A DNA stretch of 64,000 nucleotides from Marinilabiliaceae bacterium UBA5488 (GTDB lineage Bacteria; Bacteroidota; Bacteroidia; Bacteroidales; Marinilabiliaceae). Shown here in pieces: positions 1-8,913 of the stretch. The position numbers and the translations under genes are program-made. The notes beneath the pieces are model-generated. The model ran no database searches. It had not been told where the DNA came from and worked only from the letters and a program-made list of their open reading frames with translations. The DNA is taken from the NCBI GenBank assembly GCA_002427105.1, contig DIPM01000037.1, forward strand, positions 78,684-142,683, read 5' to 3'. Every line of letters starts with the position of its first letter. The stretch's first letter is position 1.

Positions 1-51
1 CCTTAATTAAATAATGCAAAGCAGCATTAAACTTAAACTAATTGTAAACAG

Positions 52-1362
52 ATGAAAGTTCTGAAATTTGGTGGAACCTCAGTAGGTTCAGCAGAGAGAA
101 TAAAAGAGGTGGCAAACCTTATAAATGATGGCTCTCGTAAACTTGTTGTTTTGTCGGCCATGTCAGGTACCACCAATAGCCTGGTTGAAATTGGCAACTA
201 TCTATACAAGAAAAACCACGATGGAGCCAATGAGATAATTAGTCGCTTAGAGCGCAAATATTACGATGAGATAGAGCTTCTATATAGTACAGATGAGTAC
301 AAAGAAAAAGGACGTGAGCTTATAAGGCTTCATTTTGAAGAGATTAAGTCTTTTACCAAGGATGTTTTTACCATCTACGAAGAGAAAAGTATTCTGGCCC
401 AGGGCGAGCTGATGTCAACAGCCATGGTTAATTTCTATTTGCAGGAGCAGGGAATCAAATCCGCTCTTTTGCCTGCCCTGGATTTTATGCGCACCAACAA
501 AAACGGAGAACCTGATCAGGCCTATATTAGGGAGAATCTGACTCCTTTGATCGAAGAGCTCCCCGATGTAGAAATATTTATTACTCAGGGATATATTTGC
601 CGCAATGCCTTTGGTGAGGTGGATAACCTTCAAAGAGGAGGAAGTGACTATTCTGCTTCTCTGATAGGGGCTGCAATCGGAGCTTCTGAGATTCAGATAT
701 GGACCGATATTGACGGGATGCACAATAATGACCCTCGCTTTGTTGAAAACACCCGGTCGATAAAAGAACTTTCGTTTGACGAGGCCGCTGAGTTAGCTTA
801 TTTTGGAGCTAAAATTCTCCACCCAACCAGCGTCTTGCCTGCCAAACTGGCCGATATCCCGGTTCGTTTGCTCAACACTATGAATCCTGAAGCGCCGGGC
901 ACGACTATTTCCAGTAAAGAAACCAAGCAAGATATAAAGGCAATAGCAGCCAAGGATGGGATTACAGCTATCCGCATCAAATCGGGACGTATGCTTTTGG
1001 CCTACGGTTTTATGCGTAAGGTTTTTGAGATATTTGAAAGCTACAAAACGCCGATTGATATGATTACAACCTCCGAGGTGGGTGTGTCGGTGACTATCGA
1101 CAATGACCGTCATGTGGATGATATTGTTGATGATTTGAAAAAATTCGGAACCGTTGAGCTTGATAGAAACCAGGTGATTATTTGCGTAGTGGGAGACCTT
1201 GTTCGCGAAAATAAAGGTTATGCCTATCGTATTTTTAATGCTTTGAAGGATATCCCTGTTAGAATGATATCTTATGGCGGAAGCGATCATAATATTTCAA
1301 TGCTTGTAAGCGCCAAGCATAAAAAGGTTGCCCTGAGAGCTTTAAGCGATAAATTGTTTTAA
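52..1362 (+). CDS. lysC: Aspartate kinase (monofunctional)
   Basis: Phosphorylates L-aspartate, the first step toward lysine, threonine and methionine, in the cytosol. The protein is 436 residues and opens with the amino-acid kinase motif KFGGTSVG (residues 5-12). A later segment with RGGSDYSA and WTDIDG is the aspartate/ATP-binding core of the family. The last ~125 residues read as paired ACT domains, the usual site of feedback inhibition. There is no homoserine dehydrogenase domain, so this is the single-function form. The ATG at 52 directly precedes the conserved N-terminus. The next gene, lysA, is 36 bases downstream on the same strand, which argues for a lysine/diaminopimelate role and co-transcription. 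The upstream part of the operon lies outside the window. Confidence 0.96.
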   Translation: MKVLKFGGTSVGSAERIKEVANLINDGSRKLVVLSAMSGTTNSLVEIGNYLYKKNHDGANEIISRLERKYYDEIELLYSTDEYKEKGRELIRLHFEEIKSFTKDVFTIYEEKSILAQGELMSTAMVNFYLQEQGIKSALLPALDFMRTNKNGEPDQAYIRENLTPLIEELPDVEIFITQGYICRNAFGEVDNLQRGGSDYSASLIGAAIGASEIQIWTDIDGMHNNDPRFVENTRSIKELSFDEAAELAYFGAKILHPTSVLPAKLADIPVRLLNTMNPEAPGTTISSKETKQDIKAIAAKDGITAIRIKSGRMLLAYGFMRKVFEIFESYKTPIDMITTSEVGVSVTIDNDRHVDDIVDDLKKFGTVELDRNQVIICVVGDLVRENKGYAYRIFNALKDIPVRMISYGGSDHNISMLVSAKHKKVALRALSDKLF

Positions 1363-1398
1363 TCTTCGCCCTTGTCATTATATTAATTAGATGCCAAA

Positions 1399-2553
1399 AT
1401 GAACAGCCGATTTCCTCTTAATAAACTACAAAGCATAAAGACTCCTTATTATTATTATGATATAGACCTGCTTGAGCAGACGCTCACAAAGGTTAGACAA
1501 GAGGCAGGAAAATATGGTTTTGTGGTTCACTATGCTATTAAGGCCAATGCCAACCCTTTGATTCTTGAGATGATAAGGACTTTTGGCATGGGGGTGGATT
1601 GTGTTAGCGGCTATGAGGTTCAGAGGGCTTTGGATTGCGGTTTCAAGCCTTCCGGTATAGTGTTCGCGGGCGTTGGTAAAGCAGATTGGGAGATTGAGCT
1701 GGGTCTGGATAATAATATAGCCTGCTTTAATGTTGAATCACTTCCCGAGTTGGAGATTATCAACGAGATAGCTGCCGGCAAGGGGCTTAGAGCCAATGTT
1801 GCCATCCGCATCAATCCCAACGTAAATGCCAGGACTCACCATTATATAACCACAGGACTTAAAGAGAACAAGTTTGGAATAAATCAGTGGGATCTCGAGA
1901 AGGTGCTTAGTGCACTGGATAATATGAAAAACGTAAACCTGGAGGGGATACATTTTCATATAGGCTCCCAAATTACGGATCTTAGTTCTTTCAAGGAGTT
2001 GTGTACGCGGGTTAACGAGATTCAGGAGTGGTTTGTTGCCAGGCAACATTGCCCCCGTATTATTAACGTGGGCGGAGGATTAGGGATCGATTATCAGGAT
2101 CCCGACCTGAATCCTATACCTGACTTCGAGGGCTATTTCAAGGTCTTTAAAGATGGGCTTAATGTCATGGAGGGACAGGAAGTTCATTTCGAGCTGGGGC
2201 GTGCAATTGTTGGTCAGTGTGGCAGCCTTGTTACCAAGGTTCTTTACATTAAAGAAGGGGTGAAAACCAACTTTGCCATAGTTGACGGAGGAATGACCGA
2301 GCTGATACGGCCGGCGCTCTACCAGGCCTATCACAAAATTGAGAATATCAGCAGTGTGGCTTCCGAAGAGAAATATGATGTTGTAGGACCTATCTGCGAA
2401 TCATCCGATAGTTTCGGGAAGGCTGTTTCCCTGCCGGGCACTTCACGCGGGGACCTTGTGGTGATTCGATCGGCAGGTGCCTATGGCGAAGTAATGGCCT
2501 CGTGCTACAATCTTCGACCTCTTCCTCCCTCTGTCTTTTCCGACAAAGTATAA
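1399..2553 (+). CDS. lysA: Diaminopimelate decarboxylase
   Basis: PLP-dependent fold-III decarboxylase converting meso-diaminopimelate to lysine, the last step of the pathway. It is 384 residues, slightly short but normal for the family. The PLP lysine is K48 in HYAIKANAN. The glycine-rich phosphate loop appears as NVGGGLGIDY, and the substrate cysteine region as GPICESSDSFG. It follows lysC by 36 bases on the same strand, so the pair forms a lysine module. It converges on the minus-strand Dabb gene with only 10 bases between the stop codons. Diaminopimelate itself is also a peptidoglycan precursor, so the enzyme competes with wall synthesis for that substrate. Confidence 0.96.
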   Translation: MNSRFPLNKLQSIKTPYYYYDIDLLEQTLTKVRQEAGKYGFVVHYAIKANANPLILEMIRTFGMGVDCVSGYEVQRALDCGFKPSGIVFAGVGKADWEIELGLDNNIACFNVESLPELEIINEIAAGKGLRANVAIRINPNVNARTHHYITTGLKENKFGINQWDLEKVLSALDNMKNVNLEGIHFHIGSQITDLSSFKELCTRVNEIQEWFVARQHCPRIINVGGGLGIDYQDPDLNPIPDFEGYFKVFKDGLNVMEGQEVHFELGRAIVGQCGSLVTKVLYIKEGVKTNFAIVDGGMTELIRPALYQAYHKIENISSVASEEKYDVVGPICESSDSFGKAVSLPGTSRGDLVVIRSAGAYGEVMASCYNLRPLPPSVFSDKV

Positions 2554-2563
2554 GAGGCTGAAA

Positions 2564-2863
2564 TTAAAACTCGTAGTCAACGCAGGCTCGTTCCTGCAGT
2601 GATTCGCGTATGATTTGCGACACCTTTTGGTGATCGGGATGTACTACATAAGCTTGCAGGTCTTCCCAGGTGGCAAATTCGCAGGTCAGCGCCATGTCAT
2701 AGCTTTCGGACTTGTTGCCGTTAATACCCACTTCAATATATCCCAGCTCCTTGACTTTAGATTTTAAGTCTAAAAGCGCTTGCCTGATACTTGCAATTTT
2801 TTTCGCTCGCAGCTCCGCGGGAGTCTCTGCCTTAAATTTGAATAGTACAATGTGCTTTATCAT
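2564..2863 (-). CDS. Dabb (stress-responsive A/B barrel) domain protein
   Basis: A 99-residue protein with the Dabb pattern: it opens MIKHIVLFKFK, contains GINGNKSESYDMALTCEF in the middle, and has HPDHQKV near the end. Dabb proteins form small dimeric alpha+beta barrels. Roles are known in only a few members, so substrate and function cannot be assigned. It is soluble with no signal peptide. It lies 25 bases downstream of the minus-strand type B T9SS protein and could be co-transcribed with it, though nothing links them functionally. Confidence 0.85.
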   Translation of the reverse strand: MIKHIVLFKFKAETPAELRAKKIASIRQALLDLKSKVKELGYIEVGINGNKSESYDMALTCEFATWEDLQAYVVHPDHQKVSQIIRESLQERACVDYEF

Positions 2864-2888
2864 CCTTATCGCGATTTGTGTTTTTATT

Positions 2889-4130
2889 CTATTTTCCTCT
2901 TATCAGGTGAAGCGCGCCACTGAGGCTCTTTTTCTCGATATGTGACTTTCCGTCTTCTGAGTCAACGCGGTTGTAACCTTCGGCTTCAATAAAGTAATAA
3001 TAAACTCCCGGCGGGGCTTCGCCGCTGCCTATGCTGCCGTCCCATCCCCTGGATGGGTCGTCTGATTCGTAAACTTTCCGACCCCATCGGCTTATTATTG
3101 TCATCCTGAAATTCTTTACGGATTTATAGTAAACCCTGAATTCATCGTTAACGCCATCGCCATTTGGACTAAAGGCGTTAGGTGCTTCGACTGTCATTTC
3201 TGTAATAGAAACTTCGAAGGGCTCGCTGCTGTCTTCGCAGCCTGATGCGCCAATAACCCTTAATATAACAGTGTCTTTACCTACGGTGGTGAAGATATGG
3301 AAGGGATCCCTGTCGATGGACGTGATTTTTCCAAATTTCCATTCCCATTTAGCGATATCCCCCTTGCTCTTATCTGTAAAGCGAATCTCGAAGGGTGCTG
3401 AGCCTTCTGCATAAGGCTTATGACCTTCATTTTCCACTTCGGGTTTTACCGGCTCGTAATCATATATAGCCTTTACGGCGATAATGTCTTCGCCCTCTAT
3501 CGAAAGGCTTGCTGTTAGCGGATTAGCGTCTTTATATTTGACTGTTACGCTGTACTCAGTATCTTCTGCCGGGGCTTCTATTAGAGGTGATGGAACAGGG
3601 TCGATAGCCTGCTCCTGAGCGGGGTTGCCAAGCCATTGAAATTCATGAAGCCCGTTGGCTACAGCCACAGCACCATTATTGCCATAATAGTTCAATTCCG
3701 GAGTTAGGGCACTCAGTTCTACATAGTCGCATTCACTTTTCAGCACTTCAATATAAAGCTCTGAAATTTGGCTTGGGAAAATCCAGCATCTAAAGGTGTC
3801 GGTTTTTGCGCCATCTTCAACGATCAGTTGATAGCCTCCGGCGCTGCTAAGGGGATAATTGCTGATATTGCCTTCAGCCAAAGGTATGTCCCATTCAAGG
3901 CTTGTAGTGTTGAATTTATGCCAGATGTAGTTAAAAGAGGCGTCGCCAATAGTAGATTTTAGGATAATGTTGTCAAGGGACGAAAACAGATAAATCGAGT
4001 CTGCTTTAACCAGTAAATTGCTGTGTTTTTGCTTATCCTCTCCTCCGCTGACGCTAATCTGCGCAGCTGCCTTTGGTGTTGACAGCATAAGCAGAAAAAG
4101 GGGGATAAGGACCTTGAAAGCTTTGCCCAT
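2889..4130 (-). CDS. PKD-like protein with gliding-type (type B) T9SS C-terminal domain
   Basis: A 413-residue exported protein. The N-terminus is a Sec signal peptide ending in the hydrophobic stretch before AAAQ. The middle (about residues 230-310) resembles a PKD/Ig-like fold, with GSAPFEIRFTDKSKGDIAKW. The C-terminal ~90 residues contain NAFSPNGDGVNDEFRV, RWGRKVYES and PPGVYYYFIEAEGY. This is the signature of the CHU_C gliding-motility-associated domain, which in Bacteroidota acts as a type B sorting signal for the type IX secretion system. It is therefore probably secreted or attached at the cell surface. No enzymatic domain is visible, and an adhesive or structural role is inference. 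It is transcribed divergently from the helicase gene. Confidence 0.88.
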   Translation of the reverse strand: MGKAFKVLIPLFLLMLSTPKAAAQISVSGGEDKQKHSNLLVKADSIYLFSSLDNIILKSTIGDASFNYIWHKFNTTSLEWDIPLAEGNISNYPLSSAGGYQLIVEDGAKTDTFRCWIFPSQISELYIEVLKSECDYVELSALTPELNYYGNNGAVAVANGLHEFQWLGNPAQEQAIDPVPSPLIEAPAEDTEYSVTVKYKDANPLTASLSIEGEDIIAVKAIYDYEPVKPEVENEGHKPYAEGSAPFEIRFTDKSKGDIAKWEWKFGKITSIDRDPFHIFTTVGKDTVILRVIGASGCEDSSEPFEVSITEMTVEAPNAFSPNGDGVNDEFRVYYKSVKNFRMTIISRWGRKVYESDDPSRGWDGSIGSGEAPPGVYYYFIEAEGYNRVDSEDGKSHIEKKSLSGALHLIRGK

Positions 4131-4241
4131 ATATTTTTAAAATGATTAGAAATAGCTTTACCGCGCTAATTTACACTTTTTTGTAACACTGCTTGAGTTT
4201 TTATCACTAATTAAACTAACGGGATTCTAATCTAATAATTG

Positions 4242-4249
4242 TATTTTTG
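4242..4249 (+). promoter_or_regulatory. Bacteroidota-type -7 element (TATTTTTG)
   Basis: Matches the TAnnTTTG -7 consensus of the Bacteroidota primary sigma factor and lies 41 bases before the GTG start of the helicase. No convincing TTTG -33 element sits at the usual ~19-21 base spacing, so this is a partial match. Confidence 0.4.
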
Positions 4250-4290
4250 TTGTTCATGAAGAATAGAATTATTTAAACTTAGATTTATCC

Positions 4291-6588
4291 GTGCAGAATT
4301 TTCTTGATCAGCTTAGTGATGCTCAAAAGAGTGCTACTCTTTCTACAGATGGACCTACATTGATAATTGCCGGTGCAGGCTCAGGCAAAACACGAGTGCT
4401 AACCTATCGTATTGCCTATCTTCTGTCGAAAGGGGTTGCCCCCTGGAATATTCTGGCTCTTACTTTTACCAATAAGGCAGCTCGCGAAATGAAAGAGCGT
4501 ATAGCAGCAATTGTTGGAAAGGAGAGGGCTTCGCGTCTCTGGATGGGAACCTTTCACTCTGTATTTGCGCGGATTTTAAGGGTGGAAGCCGAAAAAACCG
4601 GCTTCCCGTCTAACTTCACCATTTACGATTCTGCTGATTCCAAAAGCCTTATTAAGAGTATATTAAACGAGATGGGCATTAAGGAAAAGGAGTACAAGCC
4701 GGCCACGATACTCTCGCGCATTTCATCGGCGAAAAACGACCTGGTCTTGCCCGTTGCCTATGCCCGTGACCAGAAACGCCTCGCGGCAGATGCTGCCTCC
4801 CGCGTTTCTAAAATTTATGAGATATATTCCAGATACATGAAGGCCTGTGTCAAAGCCGGCGCAATGGATTTTGATGATCTTTTATTAAATACTAACCTGC
4901 TGTTTCGCGATTATCCCGAAGTACTGGCAAAATATCAGCAGCAGTTTGGATATATACTTGTTGACGAGTATCAGGACACCAACTTTTCTCAATACCTTAT
5001 CATCCGTAAGCTGGCTGAGCTACATCATAATGTTTGCGTTGTGGGCGACGATGCCCAGAGTATTTACAGTTTCAGAGGAGCAAAAATTGAGAATATTCTC
5101 AATTTTCGTAATGACTATCCTGACTACAAGCTTTTTAAACTGGAGCAGAATTATCGTTCCACCCAAACCATTGTCAACGCCGCCAACAGCATAATATCAA
5201 ATAATAAGGGACAGATTCAGAAGGTGGTTTTTTCGGAAAAGGAAAAGGGAGAAAAAATCAGAGTTTTTCAGGCCTACTCGGATGTTGAGGAGGGCTACCT
5301 TGTTGTCAATGATATTTCGGCAAAAAAGATCAGTGACAACAGCTCTTATACAGACTATGCCATACTGTATCGAACCAATGCCCAGTCGCGTATTTTCGAG
5401 GAAGCCTTTCGCAGAAACTCTATTCCCTACAGGATATATGGGGGGCTCTCGTTTTACCAAAGAAAGGAGATCAAGGATGTGCTTGCCTATATGCGCATGG
5501 CCGTTAACCCCAAAGATGGTGAAGCCCTCAAGCGTATTATTAACTACCCGGCAAGGGGAATTGGGAAAACAACCATTGATAGGCTTGAAGCCTCGGCAGC
5601 TCACAACGATATTACTATCTGGGAAGTTCTGACTCACCCTGCCTTAGCTACTATCGGGTTTAATTCAGGAACTGTCAGAAAGCTGGGAGAGTTTACAAGG
5701 ATGATCCGTGAGTTTGTTGCCAAGAGCCCGGACTTGGATGCCTTTAAAATGACCACCGAAATTGTGGCACGCAGCGGCATATTAAAGGAGCTGCATCTGG
5801 ATAGCTCAGTGGAGGGACGAACCCGTATCGAGAACGTGGATGAGTTGCTCAACGGGGTCAGGGAGTTTGCCGATGAGCGGCGCGAAGCGGGAGAGGCCGA
5901 TTCTTTGGCTCATTTCCTTGAGGAGGTTTCTTTACTTACAGATCATGATAGTGATAATGACGAGGAAGTAGAAAGGGTTACGCTGATGACTATTCACTCG
6001 GCCAAGGGACTGGAGTTTCCCTACGTTTATATTGTAGGTGTCGAAGAAGGAACCTTCCCCTCGCCAATGTCGGGCGGAAGCCCCCAGAGTCTCGAGGAGG
6101 AAAGGCGGCTCTTTTATGTAGCAGTAACTCGTGCAGAGCAAAGTGTTACAATTTCCTATGCCAAAAGCCGCTTCAAAAACGGTGAGCATAACTTCGTTAA
6201 TCCCAGTCGCTTTTTGCGGGATATTGATAAGAAGTATATCACGACGGTAGATACCGGTCTCTTTGCAGGGCAGACAAAAGACAGATGGACTGCCCCGAAA
6301 GAGAAGCCCCGCTTCGATTTCAGCAAGCTTGCGGAAGAGCCAAAACCGCGCTTTCAAAGAACACCTGCCCCAAAGCCGCGAGTCGTAGGGGAGCTTTTCG
6401 ACGAAGAGCAACTCTCAGGCAGCGATAGAGTTAAGTTGGGAACTCTTGTGGAGCACGAGCGCTTTGGCAGGGGCGAGGTAATAGCCCTCGAAGGACAGCC
6501 GCCCAACGTTAAGGCTCATGTGTCATTTGAGAATGCCGGAACCAAACAATTGCTTCTAAAGTTTGCCAAACTCAAAATATTGAATTAG
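4291..6588 (+). CDS. pcrA: UvrD/PcrA-type superfamily 1 DNA helicase
   Basis: ATP-dependent 3'-5' DNA helicase for repair and replication restart. It is 765 residues with the SF1A motifs in order: Walker A AGAGSGKT near residue 30, TFTNKAAREM (motif Ia), VDEYQDT (Walker B/motif II), GDDAQSIYSFRGA (motif III), QNYRST (motif IV), TIHSAKGLEF (motif V) and VAVTRAEQ (motif VI). The C-terminal ~50 residues, with VEHERFGRGEVI, match the Tudor-like RNA-polymerase-binding domain of PcrA/UvrD. The start is GTG at 4291, giving MQNFLDQLSDAQ, the usual beginning of the family. The gene is single and followed by DUF4290. PcrA and UvrD cannot be told apart safely from sequence alone. Confidence 0.95.
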   Translation: MQNFLDQLSDAQKSATLSTDGPTLIIAGAGSGKTRVLTYRIAYLLSKGVAPWNILALTFTNKAAREMKERIAAIVGKERASRLWMGTFHSVFARILRVEAEKTGFPSNFTIYDSADSKSLIKSILNEMGIKEKEYKPATILSRISSAKNDLVLPVAYARDQKRLAADAASRVSKIYEIYSRYMKACVKAGAMDFDDLLLNTNLLFRDYPEVLAKYQQQFGYILVDEYQDTNFSQYLIIRKLAELHHNVCVVGDDAQSIYSFRGAKIENILNFRNDYPDYKLFKLEQNYRSTQTIVNAANSIISNNKGQIQKVVFSEKEKGEKIRVFQAYSDVEEGYLVVNDISAKKISDNSSYTDYAILYRTNAQSRIFEEAFRRNSIPYRIYGGLSFYQRKEIKDVLAYMRMAVNPKDGEALKRIINYPARGIGKTTIDRLEASAAHNDITIWEVLTHPALATIGFNSGTVRKLGEFTRMIREFVAKSPDLDAFKMTTEIVARSGILKELHLDSSVEGRTRIENVDELLNGVREFADERREAGEADSLAHFLEEVSLLTDHDSDNDEEVERVTLMTIHSAKGLEFPYVYIVGVEEGTFPSPMSGGSPQSLEEERRLFYVAVTRAEQSVTISYAKSRFKNGEHNFVNPSRFLRDIDKKYITTVDTGLFAGQTKDRWTAPKEKPRFDFSKLAEEPKPRFQRTPAPKPRVVGELFDEEQLSGSDRVKLGTLVEHERFGRGEVIALEGQPPNVKAHVSFENAGTKQLLLKFAKLKILN

Positions 6589-6699
6589 TTTTGTGTTCTA
6601 TTCTGAATATGTGCCGCTTGGCATCATCGTGAATTACTTTCCTTTTGATGGGCGGCAATAATATAACCCGGAACAGACTAACTTCGTTATATAATTTTA

Positions 6700-7302
6700 A
6701 TGGATTACAATTCGCAAAGAAAAACGCTTGTGCTGCCCGAGTATGGCAGACACATTCATAAAATGGTTGAACACGCGAAAACCATAGAGGATCGCGAGGA
6801 ACGCTCGAAATGTGCTTATTCAATAGTGTCGGTTATGGGAAATCTCTTCCCCCACCTGCGTGATGTGAGCGATTTTAAACACAAACTGTGGGATCACTTG
6901 GCTATGATGTCAGGATTTGAGCTTGATATAGATTATCCTTACGAGGTTCCTAAAGAATATAGTTTTAATTCAGTTCCCGAAAAGGTGCCTTATAACGACT
7001 ACGCGATGAGGTATAAGCATTACGGTCGCATAATCGAGCAGATGATTGCCAAAGCAATTGTTATGGAGGATGGCGAACTCAAAGAACACCTGATTTCTTT
7101 GATTGTTACCCAGATGCGTAAATCCTTGCTTAACTGGAACAGGGACAATGCTACTGATGAAAGGGTTTTGCAGGATTTGAAAAAACTCTCAAAAGGTGAA
7201 CTGGTTGCAACTCCCAAGCATTTTATGCAGTCGGAAGCAAGAGAACCACAGGCCAACAGGATGCGTAAAAAGCATTTCCCCCGCAAACATCGTGAGCAAT
7301 AG
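6700..7302 (+). CDS. DUF4290 family protein
   Basis: A 200-residue soluble protein recognised as the Bacteroidota-restricted DUF4290 family. It begins MDYNSQRKTLVLPEYGRHI and has a helical body with repeated charged segments. The last ~30 residues are basic (KKHFPRKHREQ), which could contact nucleic acid, but that is a guess. It has no signal peptide, transmembrane segment or catalytic motif. It lies 26 bases upstream of murA on the same strand. This linkage suggests co-expression with peptidoglycan precursor synthesis. Function is unknown. Confidence 0.85.
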   Translation: MDYNSQRKTLVLPEYGRHIHKMVEHAKTIEDREERSKCAYSIVSVMGNLFPHLRDVSDFKHKLWDHLAMMSGFELDIDYPYEVPKEYSFNSVPEKVPYNDYAMRYKHYGRIIEQMIAKAIVMEDGELKEHLISLIVTQMRKSLLNWNRDNATDERVLQDLKKLSKGELVATPKHFMQSEAREPQANRMRKKHFPRKHREQ

Positions 7303-7328
7303 CTAAGAATTGTAGCAAAACCCCCGGT

Positions 7329-8633
7329 ATGAATAGCTTTGAAATAATGGGTCCCTGCCGTATGTCGGGGGATATAGTTCCGCAAGGAGCCAAAAACGAG
7401 GCACTGCAGGTAATTTGTGCTGTGCTACTTACTTCTGAAGAGATTGTTATTGATAATATTCCTGATATTCTGGATGTTAATAACTTAATATCACTGCTTC
7501 AGGAGATGGGCGTTGAGGTGAAAAAACCCGCGCCTAATAAGTATTGCTTCAGAGCCGGGGATATAGACCTTCAGTATTTGCAATCTAAAGACTTTAGAAA
7601 CAGAGCTTCCTCACTGCGCGGCTCTATTATGATTATGGGACCCTTGCTTGCCAGATACGGTAGAGCATATTTCCCTAAGCCCGGAGGTGATAAGATTGGG
7701 CGCCGGCGACTCGATACCCACTTCTATGGCTTCGAAAAACTGGGGGCTCGTTTTGAATTTAAACCCGACGAGATTTTTTATACTGTTTATGCCGAAAAAC
7801 TCAAGGGAGCCTATATGCTTCTTGATGAGGCTTCGGTTACGGGAACTGCCAATATTATTATGGCAGCTGTTTTGACGCCCGGCACCACCACCATATATAA
7901 TGCTGCTTGCGAGCCTTACATACAGCAGCTTTGCAAAATGCTGACTTCAATGGGGGCAAAAATTTCCGGAATTGGCTCAAATCTCTTGAATATTACCGGT
8001 GTCTCTTCCCTTAAGGGATGCAGCCATAGAATCCTTCCTGATATGATTGAGGTAGGCAGCTTTATCGGTATGGCTGCCATGACTAAAAGCGAGATTTGCG
8101 TGAAAAATGCCGCCCCACAAGAGCTTGGCATTATCCCCCTGGCATTTAGTCGTATGGGCATAGAATGGGAAATCAGGGGCGAGGATGTCTTTATTCCTTC
8201 CCAGGAACAGTATGAGATAGAGTCCTTTATTGATGGCTCTATTATGACCATTGCCGACGCTCCATGGCCGGGACTTACCCCTGACTTGCTCAGCGTTTTC
8301 CTGGTGGTGGCTACTCAGGCCAAAGGCAGCGTGCTGATACACCAGAAAATGTTTGAAAGCCGTCTTTTCTTTGTTGATAAGCTTATTGATATGGGGGCAA
8401 GTATTATTCTTTGCGACCCTCACCGGGCCACCGTTATTGGCCATAACCATGAGACTTCGCTCCGTGGCAGCGTGATGACTTCTCCGGATATCCGCGCGGG
8501 TGTAGCTCTGCTAATTGCCGCCCTTTCGGCTAAGGGTAAGAGTGTTATACACAATATCGAGCAAATAGATCGGGGCTATCAAAGTATTGACACTCGCCTT
8601 AATCAGCTTGGAGCATCTATTCGTCGTATTTAA
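7329..8633 (+). CDS. murA: UDP-N-acetylglucosamine 1-carboxyvinyltransferase, Asp-type active site
   Basis: Transfers enolpyruvate from PEP to UDP-GlcNAc, the first committed step of peptidoglycan synthesis. It is 434 residues, the standard length. The N-terminal GAKNEAL motif (K22, N23) and the repeated inside-out barrel pattern are clear. The catalytic loop reads KPGGDKIGRRRLDTH. The position that is cysteine in E. coli MurA (Cys115 in PGGC) is Asp121 here. Cys-to-Asp MurA enzymes (Mycobacterium tuberculosis, Chlamydia) are active but not alkylated by fosfomycin, so intrinsic resistance is expected. A hairpin terminator follows the gene. No second murA is present in the window. Confidence 0.95.
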   Translation: MNSFEIMGPCRMSGDIVPQGAKNEALQVICAVLLTSEEIVIDNIPDILDVNNLISLLQEMGVEVKKPAPNKYCFRAGDIDLQYLQSKDFRNRASSLRGSIMIMGPLLARYGRAYFPKPGGDKIGRRRLDTHFYGFEKLGARFEFKPDEIFYTVYAEKLKGAYMLLDEASVTGTANIIMAAVLTPGTTTIYNAACEPYIQQLCKMLTSMGAKISGIGSNLLNITGVSSLKGCSHRILPDMIEVGSFIGMAAMTKSEICVKNAAPQELGIIPLAFSRMGIEWEIRGEDVFIPSQEQYEIESFIDGSIMTIADAPWPGLTPDLLSVFLVVATQAKGSVLIHQKMFESRLFFVDKLIDMGASIILCDPHRATVIGHNHETSLRGSVMTSPDIRAGVALLIAALSAKGKSVIHNIEQIDRGYQSIDTRLNQLGASIRRI

Positions 8634-8647
8634 TCTCCCATTGGTAA

Positions 8648-8680
8648 CACAAAAAGAGCAGTTAGTCATTTTTGTGCCTT
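8648..8680 (+). terminator. Hairpin terminator after murA
   Basis: CACAAAAA (8648-8655) pairs with TTTTTGTG (8669-8676) around a 13-base loop. A T-rich tract follows, 15 bases after the murA stop codon. The stem is AT-rich and therefore weak. Confidence 0.45.
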
Positions 8681-8771
8681 TTTAACAAAAAGTCAAATGC
8701 CTGATAAAGAAGAAGATAGGCAAAATGCTTTTTAATATAGTAAATATAATTAACGTTTCCAAACAATTATA

Positions 8772-8804
8772 TTTGGATTATATATGCTTTATAGCATACT
8801 TTTG
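8772..8804 (+). promoter_or_regulatory. Putative -33/-7 promoter for the thioredoxin-fold gene
   Basis: TTTG at 8772-8775 and TACTTTTG at 8797-8804, 21 bases apart, fit the Bacteroidota primary-sigma promoter (TTTG / TAnnTTTG). The gene starts ~110 bases downstream, leaving an untranslated leader of about 100 bases. Confidence 0.5.
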
Positions 8805-8913
8805 CGCTGTGATTATTATTGGTCAACATTTCTTTTGAGTTCATCTAAAAAATGAAAATTGAAAAGATAATTCACTGAAATTTGAGCCATATTTATTAAC
8901 CAAAAAATAAAAG

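Noticed and set aside
1..51. Lysine riboswitch upstream of lysC
   Set aside because: Only 51 bases precede the gene, and no riboswitch-like helices are visible in them.
793..1290. Long open frame on the minus strand inside the aspartokinase gene
   Set aside because: It lies wholly within a well-supported gene, shows no family motif, and its composition is that of an antisense frame.
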